Source of the DNA: Bacteroides sp. CAG:443
GTDB taxonomy: Bacteria; Bacteroidota; Bacteroidia; Bacteroidales; Bacteroidaceae
Direction of reading: 5' to 3'
Assembly (NCBI GenBank): GCA_000432735.1
Contig: FR887812.1
Coordinates: 84,641-98,834 of the forward strand
DNA length: 14,194 bases
Shown: piece after piece, positions 1 through 7,903 of the stretch
Layout of the letters: each line of letters begins with the position of its first letter
How positions within the stretch are numbered: position 1 is the first letter of the stretch
Made by a program: the position numbers and the translations under genes
The notes under the pieces: model-generated
Told to the model about the DNA's origin: nothing
The model's database searches: none
Seen by the model: only the letters and a program-made list of their open reading frames with translations

Positions 1-1
1 C

Positions 2-841
2 TGTGTAGGGAAAGATGCCATGAATGCCGACGGTACTATCAATCGTGCGGCTCTTCCGGCTATCTTCAATCCGGAAGACCTGAATGCTTTGGAACAAGCG
101 CTCAGACTGAAAGACACACATCCGGGGTCAACCGTAACTATCTTGACCATGGGACCGGGACGTGCCGCTGAAATCATTCGTGAAGGATTATACAGAGGAG
201 CTGATAATGGTTATTTGTTGACAGACCGTGCTTTTGCTGGAGCTGATACGTTGGCTACTTCGTATGCACTGGCTACAGCTATCCGTAAGATTGGCGAGTA
301 TGATATTATCGTAGGTGGTCGCCAGGCTATCGATGGTGATACTGCACAGGTAGGTCCTCAGGTCGCAGAAAAGCTGGGATTGCCTCAGGTTACATATGTT
401 GAAGAAATTCAGGAAGTAAAAGACGGACGTATCCGTGTAAAACGTCATATTGACGGTGGTGTAGAAACAGTAGAAGCTCCGCTTCCAATTGTCCTGACTG
501 TAAACGGTAGTGCTGCTCCTTGCCGTCCGCGTAATGCAAAACTGGTTCAGAAATACAAACGTGCTTTGGGAGCACAAGAAAAGGCTGCCATTACAAAAGA
601 TGGAACAGCATTGCCTTATGCTTCTTTATATGAGAGCCGTCCTTATCTGAATATCACAGAGTGGAGCGTAGCCGATGTAAACGGTGATACGAAACAATGT
701 GGTTTGTCGGGTTCACCTACTAAAGTGAAGAAGATTGAAAACATCATCTTCCAGGCAAAGGAAAGCAAAACTATTACAGGTAGCGATGCTGATGTAGAGA
801 ATTTGATTGTAGAACTGTTGGCTAACCACACTATTGGATAA
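2..841 (+). CDS. etfB: Electron transfer flavoprotein beta subunit (5' truncated by window edge)
   Basis: This is the beta subunit of a heterodimeric electron transfer flavoprotein, which passes electrons between flavin dehydrogenases and other carriers in the cytoplasm. The frame is open from base 2 (CVGKDA before the Met at base 20), so the gene starts upstream and the Met at 20 is internal. EtfB proteins usually begin about 20 residues earlier with an 'xVLVKQVPDT'-type strand. Counting from that Met, the nucleotide-binding motif GGRQAIDGDTAQVGPQ lies at about residues 99-114, followed by VTYVEEI. The DGDTAQVGP form resembles EtfB of NADH-using (bifurcating-type) ETFs more than the AMP-binding form of mitochondrial-type ETFs; that is recollection, not a search. 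Five bases separate its stop from the etfA start. The identification is secure; the electron partners are inferred. Confidence 0.95.
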   Translation, partial: CVGKDAMNADGTINRAALPAIFNPEDLNALEQALRLKDTHPGSTVTILTMGPGRAAEIIREGLYRGADNGYLLTDRAFAGADTLATSYALATAIRKIGEYDIIVGGRQAIDGDTAQVGPQVAEKLGLPQVTYVEEIQEVKDGRIRVKRHIDGGVETVEAPLPIVLTVNGSAAPCRPRNAKLVQKYKRALGAQEKAAITKDGTALPYASLYESRPYLNITEWSVADVNGDTKQCGLSGSPTKVKKIENIIFQAKESKTITGSDADVENLIVELLANHTIG

Positions 842-846
842 AGACT

Positions 847-1866
847 ATGAATAACGTATTTGTATATTGTGAGATGGAAGGCAAGCATGTTGCCGATGTC
901 AGTCTCGAACTTTTAACCAAAGGTCGTAAGTTAGCCAATCAGTTGGGATGTCAGTTGGAAACCATCTGTGCCGGCAGCGACCTTGCCGATGTAGAAAAAC
1001 AAGTGTTGCCATACGGAGTAGACCGTGTTCACGTGTTCGATGCTCCGGGCTTGTTCCCTTATACTTCACTTCCTCATACTTCTATTCTTGTTAATTTGTT
1101 TAAGGAAGAAAAACCGCAGATCTGTTTGATGGGTGCTACCGTTATCGGTCGTGACCTGGGACCGCGTGTGTCTTCAGCTTTGACAAGTGGTCTGACTGCC
1201 GACTGTACTCAGTTGGAAATCGGTAATCACGAGGATAAGAAGAATGGCGTTACTTACGAAAATCTGTTGTATCAGATTCGTCCTGCTTTCGGCGGTAACA
1301 TTGTGGCTACCATTGTCAATCCGGAGCATCGTCCGCAGATGGCGACTGTTCGTGAGGGTGTGATGAAGAAAGAAATTGTAGATGCCAACTATCAGGGTGA
1401 AGTGATTCGTCACGACGTTGCGAAGTATGTTCCCGAAACGGATTATGTAGTAAAGGTTATCGACCGTCATGTAGAAAAAGCAAAACATAATCTGAAGGGT
1501 GCTCCTATCGTAGTAGCCGGCGGTTATGGTATGGGAAGCAAGGAAGGATTCGATATGTTGTTCGAACTTGCCAAGGAACTTCATGCAGAAGTGGGTGCCA
1601 GCCGTGCTGCCGTGGATGCCGGTTTCTGCGAACACGACCGTCAGATCGGACAGACAGGTGTAACAGTACATCCGAAGTTGTATATCGCTTGTGGTATTTC
1701 TGGTCAGATTCAGCATATTGCCGGTATGCAGGATGCAGGTATCATTATATCTGTAAACAATGATCCGAATGCGCCGATTAATACCATCGCTGATTATGTA
1801 ATCAACGGAACAGTGGAAGAAGTGATTCCGAAAATGATTAAATACTATAAGAAGAACAGTAAGTAA
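847..1866 (+). CDS. etfA: Electron transfer flavoprotein alpha subunit
   Basis: This is the alpha subunit of the ETF heterodimer and carries the main FAD in its C-terminal domain. The 339-aa length is normal for the family. The N-terminal domain (about 1-200) includes an IRPAFGGNIVATI segment near 144-156. The C-terminal FAD domain runs from about 218. Its hallmarks are GAPIVVAGGYGMGSKEGF (218-235), SRAAVDAGF (252-260), the Q-x-G-Q-T-G FAD loop (266-271) and LYIACGISGQIQHIAGM (278-294), followed by INNDP-like VNNDPNAP (303-310). It is sandwiched between etfB (5-nt gap) and the acyl-CoA dehydrogenase (7-nt gap), so the three are almost certainly co-transcribed and act together. The ATG at 847 matches the expected N-terminus. 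Confidence 0.97.
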   Translation: MNNVFVYCEMEGKHVADVSLELLTKGRKLANQLGCQLETICAGSDLADVEKQVLPYGVDRVHVFDAPGLFPYTSLPHTSILVNLFKEEKPQICLMGATVIGRDLGPRVSSALTSGLTADCTQLEIGNHEDKKNGVTYENLLYQIRPAFGGNIVATIVNPEHRPQMATVREGVMKKEIVDANYQGEVIRHDVAKYVPETDYVVKVIDRHVEKAKHNLKGAPIVVAGGYGMGSKEGFDMLFELAKELHAEVGASRAAVDAGFCEHDRQIGQTGVTVHPKLYIACGISGQIQHIAGMQDAGIIISVNNDPNAPINTIADYVINGTVEEVIPKMIKYYKKNSK

Positions 1867-1873
1867 AGAGATT

Positions 1874-3580
1874 ATGGCAAACTTTTATACAGAACATCCG
1901 GAACTCAAGTTTCACTTGAACAATCCGATGATGGAGCGTATCTGTCAGTTGAAAGAACGCGATTACAGAGATAAAGACGAGTACGATTATGCACCGCAGG
2001 ATTATACGGATGCTATCGACTCTTACGATAAAGTATTGGAAATTACTGGTGAAATTACCGGTGAGGTGATTGCAGCCAATGCGGAAGGAGTAGACCAGGA
2101 AGGTCCGCACCATGCTAATGGACGTGTGGAATATGCTTCGGGCACAAAAGCTAATCTGGATGCAATGGTGAAGGCAGGTCTGAACGGTATGACAATGCCT
2201 CGCCGTTTTGGTGGTTTGAACTTCCCGATTACTCCGTATACCATGTGCGCGGAAATCGTAGCTCAGGCTGATGCAGGTTTCGGTAATATCTGGTCATTGC
2301 AGGATTGTATCGAAACACTTTATGAATTTGGAAACGAAGACCAGCACAGCCGTTTCATTCCACGTATTTGTGCAGGTGAAACTATGTCTATGGACCTGAC
2401 TGAACCGGATGCCGGTTCTGACCTTCAGAGTGTGATGTTGAAAGCTACTTACGATGAGGCTAACAACTGCTGGCGCCTGAATGGTGTGAAACGTTTTATC
2501 ACAAACGGTGATGCGAACCTGCATCTGGTATTGGCTCGTTCGGAAGAAGGTACACACGACGGCCGTGGATTGTCTATGTTTATCTACGATAAGAATGACG
2601 GTGGAGTAGATGTACGTCGTATCGAAAATAAGCTGGGTATTCATGGTTCTCCAACTTGTGAACTGGTTTACAAGAATGCAAAGGCTGAGCTTTGCGGCGA
2701 CCGCAAGCTTGGTTTGATTAAATATGTCATGGCTTTGATGAACGGTGCCCGTCTGGGTATCGCTGCTCAGTCAGTAGGTTTGAGCCAGGCTGCATACGAT
2801 GAGGCTTTGGCTTATGCAAAAGACCGTAAGCAGTTCGGTAAAGCCATTATCGAGTTCCCGGCTGTATACGACATGCTGGCTACTATCAAGGCCAAACTGG
2901 ATGCTGGCCGTGCGTTGTTGTATCAGACTTCTCGTTACGTAGATATCTATAAGGCTTTGGATGATATTGCCCGTGAGCGTAAGCTGACTCCGGAAGAACG
3001 TCAGGAACAGAAACGTTATGCAAAACTGGCCGATAGCTTTACTCCGCTGGCAAAAGGTATGAACTCTGAATATGCTAACCAGAATGCATACGACTGTATT
3101 CAGGTACATGGCGGTTCTGGATTCATGATGGAATATGCTTGCCAGCGTATCTACCGTGATGCTCGTATTACAAGTATTTACGAAGGTACTACTCAGTTGC
3201 AGACTGTTGCGGCTATCCGTTATGTAACTAACGGTGCTTATGCTGCTACCTTGCATGAATACGAAACGATTCCTTGCGCTCCGGAATATGAAAATTATAT
3301 GAACCGTATTAAGGAAATGACTCGTAAGCTGGAGGCTTGTACGAATGCAGTAAAAGAAGCTCAAAACCAGGAATTGCTCGATTTCGTAGCACGTCGCTTG
3401 TATGAAATGGCGGCTGTCTGCGTAATGAGTCATCTGTTGCTGCAGGATGCAACGAAAGCTCCTGACCTGTTTGGCAAGTCGTTGAATGTATATGTAAATT
3501 ATGCAGAATCGGAAGTTGAGAAACATTTCAACTTTATCCGTAAGTTCAATGCAGAAGAACTGGCAAATTATCGGAAATAA
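1874..3580 (+). CDS. Acyl-CoA dehydrogenase, long form with C-terminal extension
   Basis: This is a flavin-dependent acyl-CoA dehydrogenase that oxidises an acyl-CoA (or runs the reverse reaction) with ETF as electron partner. Family marks are TEPDAGSD (176-183), KRFITNGDAN (206-215), RKQFGKAI (318-325), VHGGSGFMMEY (411-421) and SIYEGTTQLQ (434-443), with E437 at the usual catalytic-base position. At 568 aa it is much longer than the roughly 380-aa classical enzymes. It has an N-terminal extension before the core, a charged insert near 355-385 and about 100 extra residues after 465. This is the architecture of the DmdC-like subgroup of about 600 aa. Direct linkage to etfBA (7-nt gap) supports an Etf-coupled complex. 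The acyl substrate cannot be read from the sequence, and assignment to methylthiopropionyl-CoA would be unsafe. Confidence 0.93.
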   Translation: MANFYTEHPELKFHLNNPMMERICQLKERDYRDKDEYDYAPQDYTDAIDSYDKVLEITGEITGEVIAANAEGVDQEGPHHANGRVEYASGTKANLDAMVKAGLNGMTMPRRFGGLNFPITPYTMCAEIVAQADAGFGNIWSLQDCIETLYEFGNEDQHSRFIPRICAGETMSMDLTEPDAGSDLQSVMLKATYDEANNCWRLNGVKRFITNGDANLHLVLARSEEGTHDGRGLSMFIYDKNDGGVDVRRIENKLGIHGSPTCELVYKNAKAELCGDRKLGLIKYVMALMNGARLGIAAQSVGLSQAAYDEALAYAKDRKQFGKAIIEFPAVYDMLATIKAKLDAGRALLYQTSRYVDIYKALDDIARERKLTPEERQEQKRYAKLADSFTPLAKGMNSEYANQNAYDCIQVHGGSGFMMEYACQRIYRDARITSIYEGTTQLQTVAAIRYVTNGAYAATLHEYETIPCAPEYENYMNRIKEMTRKLEACTNAVKEAQNQELLDFVARRLYEMAAVCVMSHLLLQDATKAPDLFGKSLNVYVNYAESEVEKHFNFIRKFNAEELANYRK

Positions 3581-3617
3581 AGTATTTTCTGATTTTGCTT
3601 AATCTATAAATCAGTAT

Positions 3618-3680
3618 AAACAATCCTCCTGTTTTTAGCCTTGGTTATTTATATGGCTATATACAGGAGGATTGTTTTTT
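3618..3680. terminator. Strong intrinsic terminator between convergent genes
   Basis: A perfect 15-bp inverted repeat (3618-3632 with 3663-3677, core CAATCCTCCTG/CAGGAGGATTG) is extended by a second helix, TAGCC/GGCTA (3636-3640 with 3655-3659), around an AT-rich loop. On the plus strand it runs directly into TTTTTT (3675-3680), ending the etfB-etfA-dehydrogenase operon. On the minus strand it lies just beyond the stop of the regulator gene, but the U-tract there is only three bases, so termination in that direction is less certain. Confidence 0.9.
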
Positions 3681-3685
3681 GTATA

Positions 3686-5293
3686 TCAACGTAAGGTGAT
3701 GCATAATTGCTTGACTTGTTCTTCAAATTCATCCCGATTACGCGCACGGTTACGTACAGATGTCCGATAGTTATAAATGGTTTGCGGGGAATAAAACATG
3801 AGGGTGGCTATACGGGAACTGTCTTTAATTCCCATGCGGATAAGGGCAAAGATTCGTAGCTCTGTGTTAAGAATTTCTCCCTTTTGTGGATAAATTTCTT
3901 CTCCGGGACGTAACAGAGCATTGAACTCTGTTATGAACTGAGGATAAAGGGTCAGAAAAGCAGTATCAAAATTTACGAAGAAACGTTTGGTATCTGCTTC
4001 CGACATTTTTGTATTGTTTTGTTTTAATAAATCATCGGCCTGTTTTGCCTTGATTTTTCGTTTCACCAGATCTTGGTAGCGGTTAAGCTTGTCGATATAG
4101 GAGGCACATAAATCGAGAAACAGACTAACATATTCTTCCCGTGTATGGTTCGTTTTGAAAAGTTCATCGTTGAGATGGCAGAGTTGTTCATTCAATTCCT
4201 TAAGAGAATGCTGTGCCTTATTTACCTGTCGTAACTGACGACGTATAAAGACGATGGATGCAATCAGCAACAGACTTAAAGCACTGATGAAAATTACAGC
4301 TGCTGTGAGGTGATGTTTCGCATCGATGTTTTCCTGTTGATATGCATTGAAGATAGCAGGGATTTTACGAGCTATTTCAAGCATTCGAAGACGGTTGTTG
4401 TAGAAAGTTGCGTCTTCCATGGAATATTGCAGGTATCGGTTGGCCTGCTCCATTGATTGTGTCTTTTGTCGATAAATGTATAAAGCCAACTCTTGTAGCG
4501 ACAAGTTTTCTTTTAGTGGGCAGACATTGTCGGATATGGCGGAAAGAATCAGATAGCGTTCAAGCTCTTGCAGATGTCCTTGTCTGCTATGGGCAAAAGC
4601 CAGTCCGCACGTAATGCATGCATAAAGTCGGGTATTTACAGGCATACCTTTCAATGCCTTTTCATAGGCTTTTTGTGCACCTTCCTGATCACCGGTTCGT
4701 GCTTTGTATTCTCCGGTCCAGTAATAATATTCATTACTCCCGGGAGGAAGTACTTGTAGTAAAGAGTCATTGTAAAGAATCTCTTTTTTCCGGTAGTGTG
4801 GGGCATAGTATTCATCATCGGTATATTCACTCCATACACTATATACCCATTCGTAGGCTTCATAATAGTCTGCAAGTAATGTACTATCTATGCTTGCTCT
4901 GTCAATATGTTGTAACTGAGATAAAGCCTGAGAAAAATATCCGGTTGTGGCCAGTACGGTCGCCCGGCTGATATAGCAAAGATGTTTCTGCTTGAGAATA
5001 TTGGTTCGTGAAGCAATTTCTTCCGCCTTATCAATATAAAAGAAGGCAGAATCAGATCTGTACGTAAGATATTCCTGATAGAGGGTATAGTAATGGTCGA
5101 AAAGCTTTTGAGCCGACATATCCGGTGTTATTAAATTTTGGATACTGTCGATTCGAGCTTCTTTACGTTGGGAAGCTATATTGCGTTGAGCCAGGGAAAG
5201 TTCAAGTTGTCTGTAAAGATCTTTAATATCTTGTTGTGCATGGATAACTTGAAGTGGAATGATAAACAAAAACAGAGAAAGTAGATTCTTCAT
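3686..5293 (-). CDS. Membrane-spanning TPR/HTH transcriptional regulator (SusR/DUF6377 type)
   Basis: This is a probable one-component sensor-regulator of the adjacent sugar-uptake genes. The 535-aa product begins with a signal-like hydrophobic segment (about 1-19, ending IHAQ). A predicted periplasmic region of about 300 residues follows, rich in Tyr, with TPR-like helices near 105-135 and 185-215. There is one strong transmembrane helix (about 330-350, then RRQLRQ), a charged coiled-coil-like linker (355-425) and a C-terminal helix-turn-helix region (about 475-515, with ELRIFALIRMGIKDSSRIA and YSPQTIYNYRTSVR), as in LuxR-like domains. This layout matches Bacteroides regulators annotated DUF6377 and resembles SusR in having a membrane helix and a C-terminal HTH. 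It is transcribed divergently from the receptor/GH36 pair, which are its likely targets. The ligand, presumably an alpha-galactoside, is inferred from that neighbourhood. Confidence 0.85.
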   Translation of the reverse strand: MKNLLSLFLFIIPLQVIHAQQDIKDLYRQLELSLAQRNIASQRKEARIDSIQNLITPDMSAQKLFDHYYTLYQEYLTYRSDSAFFYIDKAEEIASRTNILKQKHLCYISRATVLATTGYFSQALSQLQHIDRASIDSTLLADYYEAYEWVYSVWSEYTDDEYYAPHYRKKEILYNDSLLQVLPPGSNEYYYWTGEYKARTGDQEGAQKAYEKALKGMPVNTRLYACITCGLAFAHSRQGHLQELERYLILSAISDNVCPLKENLSLQELALYIYRQKTQSMEQANRYLQYSMEDATFYNNRLRMLEIARKIPAIFNAYQQENIDAKHHLTAAVIFISALSLLLIASIVFIRRQLRQVNKAQHSLKELNEQLCHLNDELFKTNHTREEYVSLFLDLCASYIDKLNRYQDLVKRKIKAKQADDLLKQNNTKMSEADTKRFFVNFDTAFLTLYPQFITEFNALLRPGEEIYPQKGEILNTELRIFALIRMGIKDSSRIATLMFYSPQTIYNYRTSVRNRARNRDEFEEQVKQLCITLR

Positions 5294-5379
5294 ATAATAC
5301 TTGGTTTAAGATTCTTCCTTGTAGCTTTATCAAAAGCGAAAATAAGGATTTTTTGTTGAATATCCAATTTTAGAGATTG

Positions 5380-5493
5380 TCTATTTTGAGAAAAAGTAAA
5401 AGTTTATATCTACTTTGATTTTTAAATGCAACTTGTAAAAATATTGATTATCAAATATATATAGATTTATAATGTTGTGTTTCATCTACTTTG
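5380..5493 (+). repeat. Three TCTAyTTTG repeats in the divergent promoter region
   Basis: TCTATTTTG at 5380-5388 and TCTACTTTG at 5409-5417 and 5485-5493 share one orientation. The last two share ATCTACTTTG exactly. Start-to-start spacings are 29 and 76 bp, 105 bp in total. They lie upstream of the -7 box of the receptor gene, so they are candidate binding sites for the divergent regulator. In AT-rich DNA some of this may be chance. A small palindrome, TTGATTATCAA (5444-5454), lies between the second and third copies. Confidence 0.35.
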
Positions 5494-5529
5494 GTTCTAC
5501 TGCTAAAAACAAAGGGAATCACCTCATAT

Positions 5530-5537
5530 TACTTTTG
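5530..5537 (+). promoter_or_regulatory. Bacteroides-type -7 box for the receptor/GH36 operon
   Basis: TACTTTTG matches the Bacteroides primary-sigma -7 consensus TAnnTTTG. No TTTG sits 19-21 bp upstream at the -33 position, which would fit a promoter needing an activator. It predicts an untranslated leader of about 80 nt before the ATG at 5625. Confidence 0.5.
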
Positions 5538-5624
5538 CGTCACGAAGAATTTCTTTACAGAATGTTCCTCGTTAAAAGAGTGATTATTAACCTTTGGAAT
5601 GTATAATCCTTAAATTGTAGATTT

Positions 5625-7874
5625 ATGAGAACAAAAATGTTATTCCCTTGCACAATGATTGCGGTCTGGACATCGGGTCTGCTTTCTGTTGCTTCCGCAC
5701 AAACAGTAACAGATAGTGTGAATGTGAAGAAGGCAGATGGTAGCGAACGTAATGTCATGCTGAATGCTTCAGATGCGACAAAGCCTCGTGAAATTCAAAT
5801 TGGTTTACCTAGTGAAGATGTAAATGTATATGAGAATGGTCTTCCTGCCGTATATTCGTCTGCTGTACATAAATTGCAATATCATTGGCGTAGTGATGCC
5901 AGTTTAGGAGAAGTTGGTTTGATGTCACCTTCAGAGTCGGCTATTCGTACAGGTAATATCGCTTATTCGGTCGATTCCTATAGTAAGTTGGGTCAGAAAG
6001 AATTTAAAGGAATATTGAATTACCGCGCCAATCATTTCGGTATGCAGCAGTTCGATTTAAACGTTTCAGGTGGTATCGGTGATAAATGGTTGTATTCTGG
6101 CAGCGTATATCAGAATTTCGATCCCGGAAGTTTTGAGGCAAAATTTGATGAATATACCGACCGTATGCAAATGTATCGTGCTGGCATAACACGTTTGTTG
6201 GGTAATAAAGGTAAAATCAGCTTGCAATATAAATATGCTTATAGCCGAAATACAGGAAATGAACTGAATGCTGCACCTTTTATTTACGTAGGTGATGGTT
6301 CCATCAAGGAAATTCCAGGATTTGAACCCGGTCTGGCTTCTTATGGTCCAGCAAGTGGTGAAATAGAGTATATGGATGTCATGGATGGAAAGATGAAAAA
6401 GGCGAATTTGCGTGATCTGGCAGATAACCGTTCACACGAAATTGCGTTATTGACTGATTATACTTTTGACAATGGTGCGAAATGGAGTTTGAATATGAAG
6501 TATATGAATGCTCCGGAAGCCAATTATGTCGATTTTGGTGGTAGTACTATTAGTGAACTGAGTGTGGAAGATGGTTATACGCTGGCTGATGGCACACCTT
6601 ATTCAGGTCTTGTGGAAGGCAGACGTACTTGGCTGCACTTTGGAAAAGTTCAGAATTTCTTAATTACTTCGGAGCTTGAAAAACGTTTTGGCAATCACCA
6701 GTTGCGCTTTGGATTGAATGAATGGTATTATTATTTGGATTATCATTCATCTTCTTTCCAGTGGGTGGGGAGCGTAAAAGAGTATCCTGATATTCTGACA
6801 GCTTCAGATGGTTCACGCTTCTATGGCTTTAATGAACTGAGTCCGGAATACACGGTAGGATCGGAAAATAAATTGGCGGTATATGTAACCGATAACTGGC
6901 AAATTTCTCCAAAATTGAACTTCTATTATGGTGGGCGACTGGAATATTATCGTATGTCGGCCGACCAGGTTGCCCATTCACGCTACTCAGGATTCTATAT
7001 CGGTGGTACAGCTCCTGACGGTGAAGTGATTACTCCTGCTAATGTTACAAAGGATAAACTGAATTATGCTGCAACAGCTCAGTTGACTTATAATATGACC
7101 AAACATTTTGGCTTGACGGCCGATGCGACTGTGGCAACTCGTTTCCCGAGAATCAATGAATATGCAGGAACAGGTCCTACAGAAGAGCAGTATAAACGTG
7201 TAACTATTCCTTTGATTCGTGGTGGGTTATTCTATAAGAATAGCTGGATTGATTTGACTTCCATGGTGACTTATATCGCAAAGACCAATAACATCGACCA
7301 GCAGAATCTGACTAAACCTGGTACGAGTGAAGGCAAGACCGTTTTGCTGATTTATGATATCCAGACACTGGGATGGACGACTTCTGCTGAAATTGACCCG
7401 TTCAAGGGATTCCATCTGCATGCATTGTTTACTTATCAGAAGCCTGTGTACAAAAATTATAGTGCAGGCGTGACTTTCAATGATGGAACACAGATGAGTG
7501 TCAATGCCAACAATATGATTGTGAAGGAAATTCCTCAGATTCTTGTAGAGTTGGATCCAAGTTACAACATTACAAAAGATTTGCGCTTGTGGTTGAGCTT
7601 CCGTTATTTCGGTAAAATCTATGCCAATTTGCAGGAAGCACTTTACTTCAACGGACGCTGGGAAACATTTGGTGGAATCAACTGGAGTGTAAACAAGCAT
7701 CTGGATCTGGGAGTATCTGTAGTGAACTTCCTGAATCAGAAAGGTGCGAAGGGTACCATCAGCGGTTCTGAACTGATTACGAAAGAAGAAGCTTCAAAAT
7801 ATGCTGGTTGCTACATGAGCGGAAGCTATTTGCGTCCGTTTACTGTTGAATTCAGCGCAAGTATTAAGTTCTAA
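5625..7874 (+). CDS. TonB-dependent-receptor-like outer-membrane beta-barrel with short plug
   Basis: This is a likely outer-membrane importer for the oligosaccharide processed by the next gene. The 749-aa product has a signal peptide (about 1-25, ending SVASA before QTV). From about 145 to the end it shows alternating aromatic beta-strands typical of a barrel, for example WLYSGSVYQNFDPGSF (155-170), and it finishes with FTVEFSASIKF, a terminal Phe strand used by the BAM insertion machinery. Between the signal and the barrel there are only about 120 residues. I see no CarboxypepD_reg-like domain and no full plug: the segment around IQIGLPSEDVNVYENGLPAVY (57-77) resembles only the 'VFVIDGVPV' half of a standard plug. 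No SusD gene follows; the GH36 gene starts 29 nt downstream. Barrel membership is secure, but dependence on TonB is inferred. Confidence 0.85.
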   Translation: MRTKMLFPCTMIAVWTSGLLSVASAQTVTDSVNVKKADGSERNVMLNASDATKPREIQIGLPSEDVNVYENGLPAVYSSAVHKLQYHWRSDASLGEVGLMSPSESAIRTGNIAYSVDSYSKLGQKEFKGILNYRANHFGMQQFDLNVSGGIGDKWLYSGSVYQNFDPGSFEAKFDEYTDRMQMYRAGITRLLGNKGKISLQYKYAYSRNTGNELNAAPFIYVGDGSIKEIPGFEPGLASYGPASGEIEYMDVMDGKMKKANLRDLADNRSHEIALLTDYTFDNGAKWSLNMKYMNAPEANYVDFGGSTISELSVEDGYTLADGTPYSGLVEGRRTWLHFGKVQNFLITSELEKRFGNHQLRFGLNEWYYYLDYHSSSFQWVGSVKEYPDILTASDGSRFYGFNELSPEYTVGSENKLAVYVTDNWQISPKLNFYYGGRLEYYRMSADQVAHSRYSGFYIGGTAPDGEVITPANVTKDKLNYAATAQLTYNMTKHFGLTADATVATRFPRINEYAGTGPTEEQYKRVTIPLIRGGLFYKNSWIDLTSMVTYIAKTNNIDQQNLTKPGTSEGKTVLLIYDIQTLGWTTSAEIDPFKGFHLHALFTYQKPVYKNYSAGVTFNDGTQMSVNANNMIVKEIPQILVELDPSYNITKDLRLWLSFRYFGKIYANLQEALYFNGRWETFGGINWSVNKHLDLGVSVVNFLNQKGAKGTISGSELITKEEASKYAGCYMSGSYLRPFTVEFSASIKF

Positions 7875-7903
7875 AAATATAAACTGAAAATCTTTAGATA
7901 ACC

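Noticed and set aside
20..841. Taking the ATG at 20 as the etfB start
   Set aside because: The frame is open to the window edge and the upstream residues (CVGKDA) continue the family sequence, so the real start lies outside the window.
2771..3526. 251-codon minus-strand ORF opposite the acyl-CoA dehydrogenase
   Set aside because: It is the antisense shadow of a clearly conserved enzyme, has Cys/Ser/Phe-rich random-looking sequence and matches no family I know.
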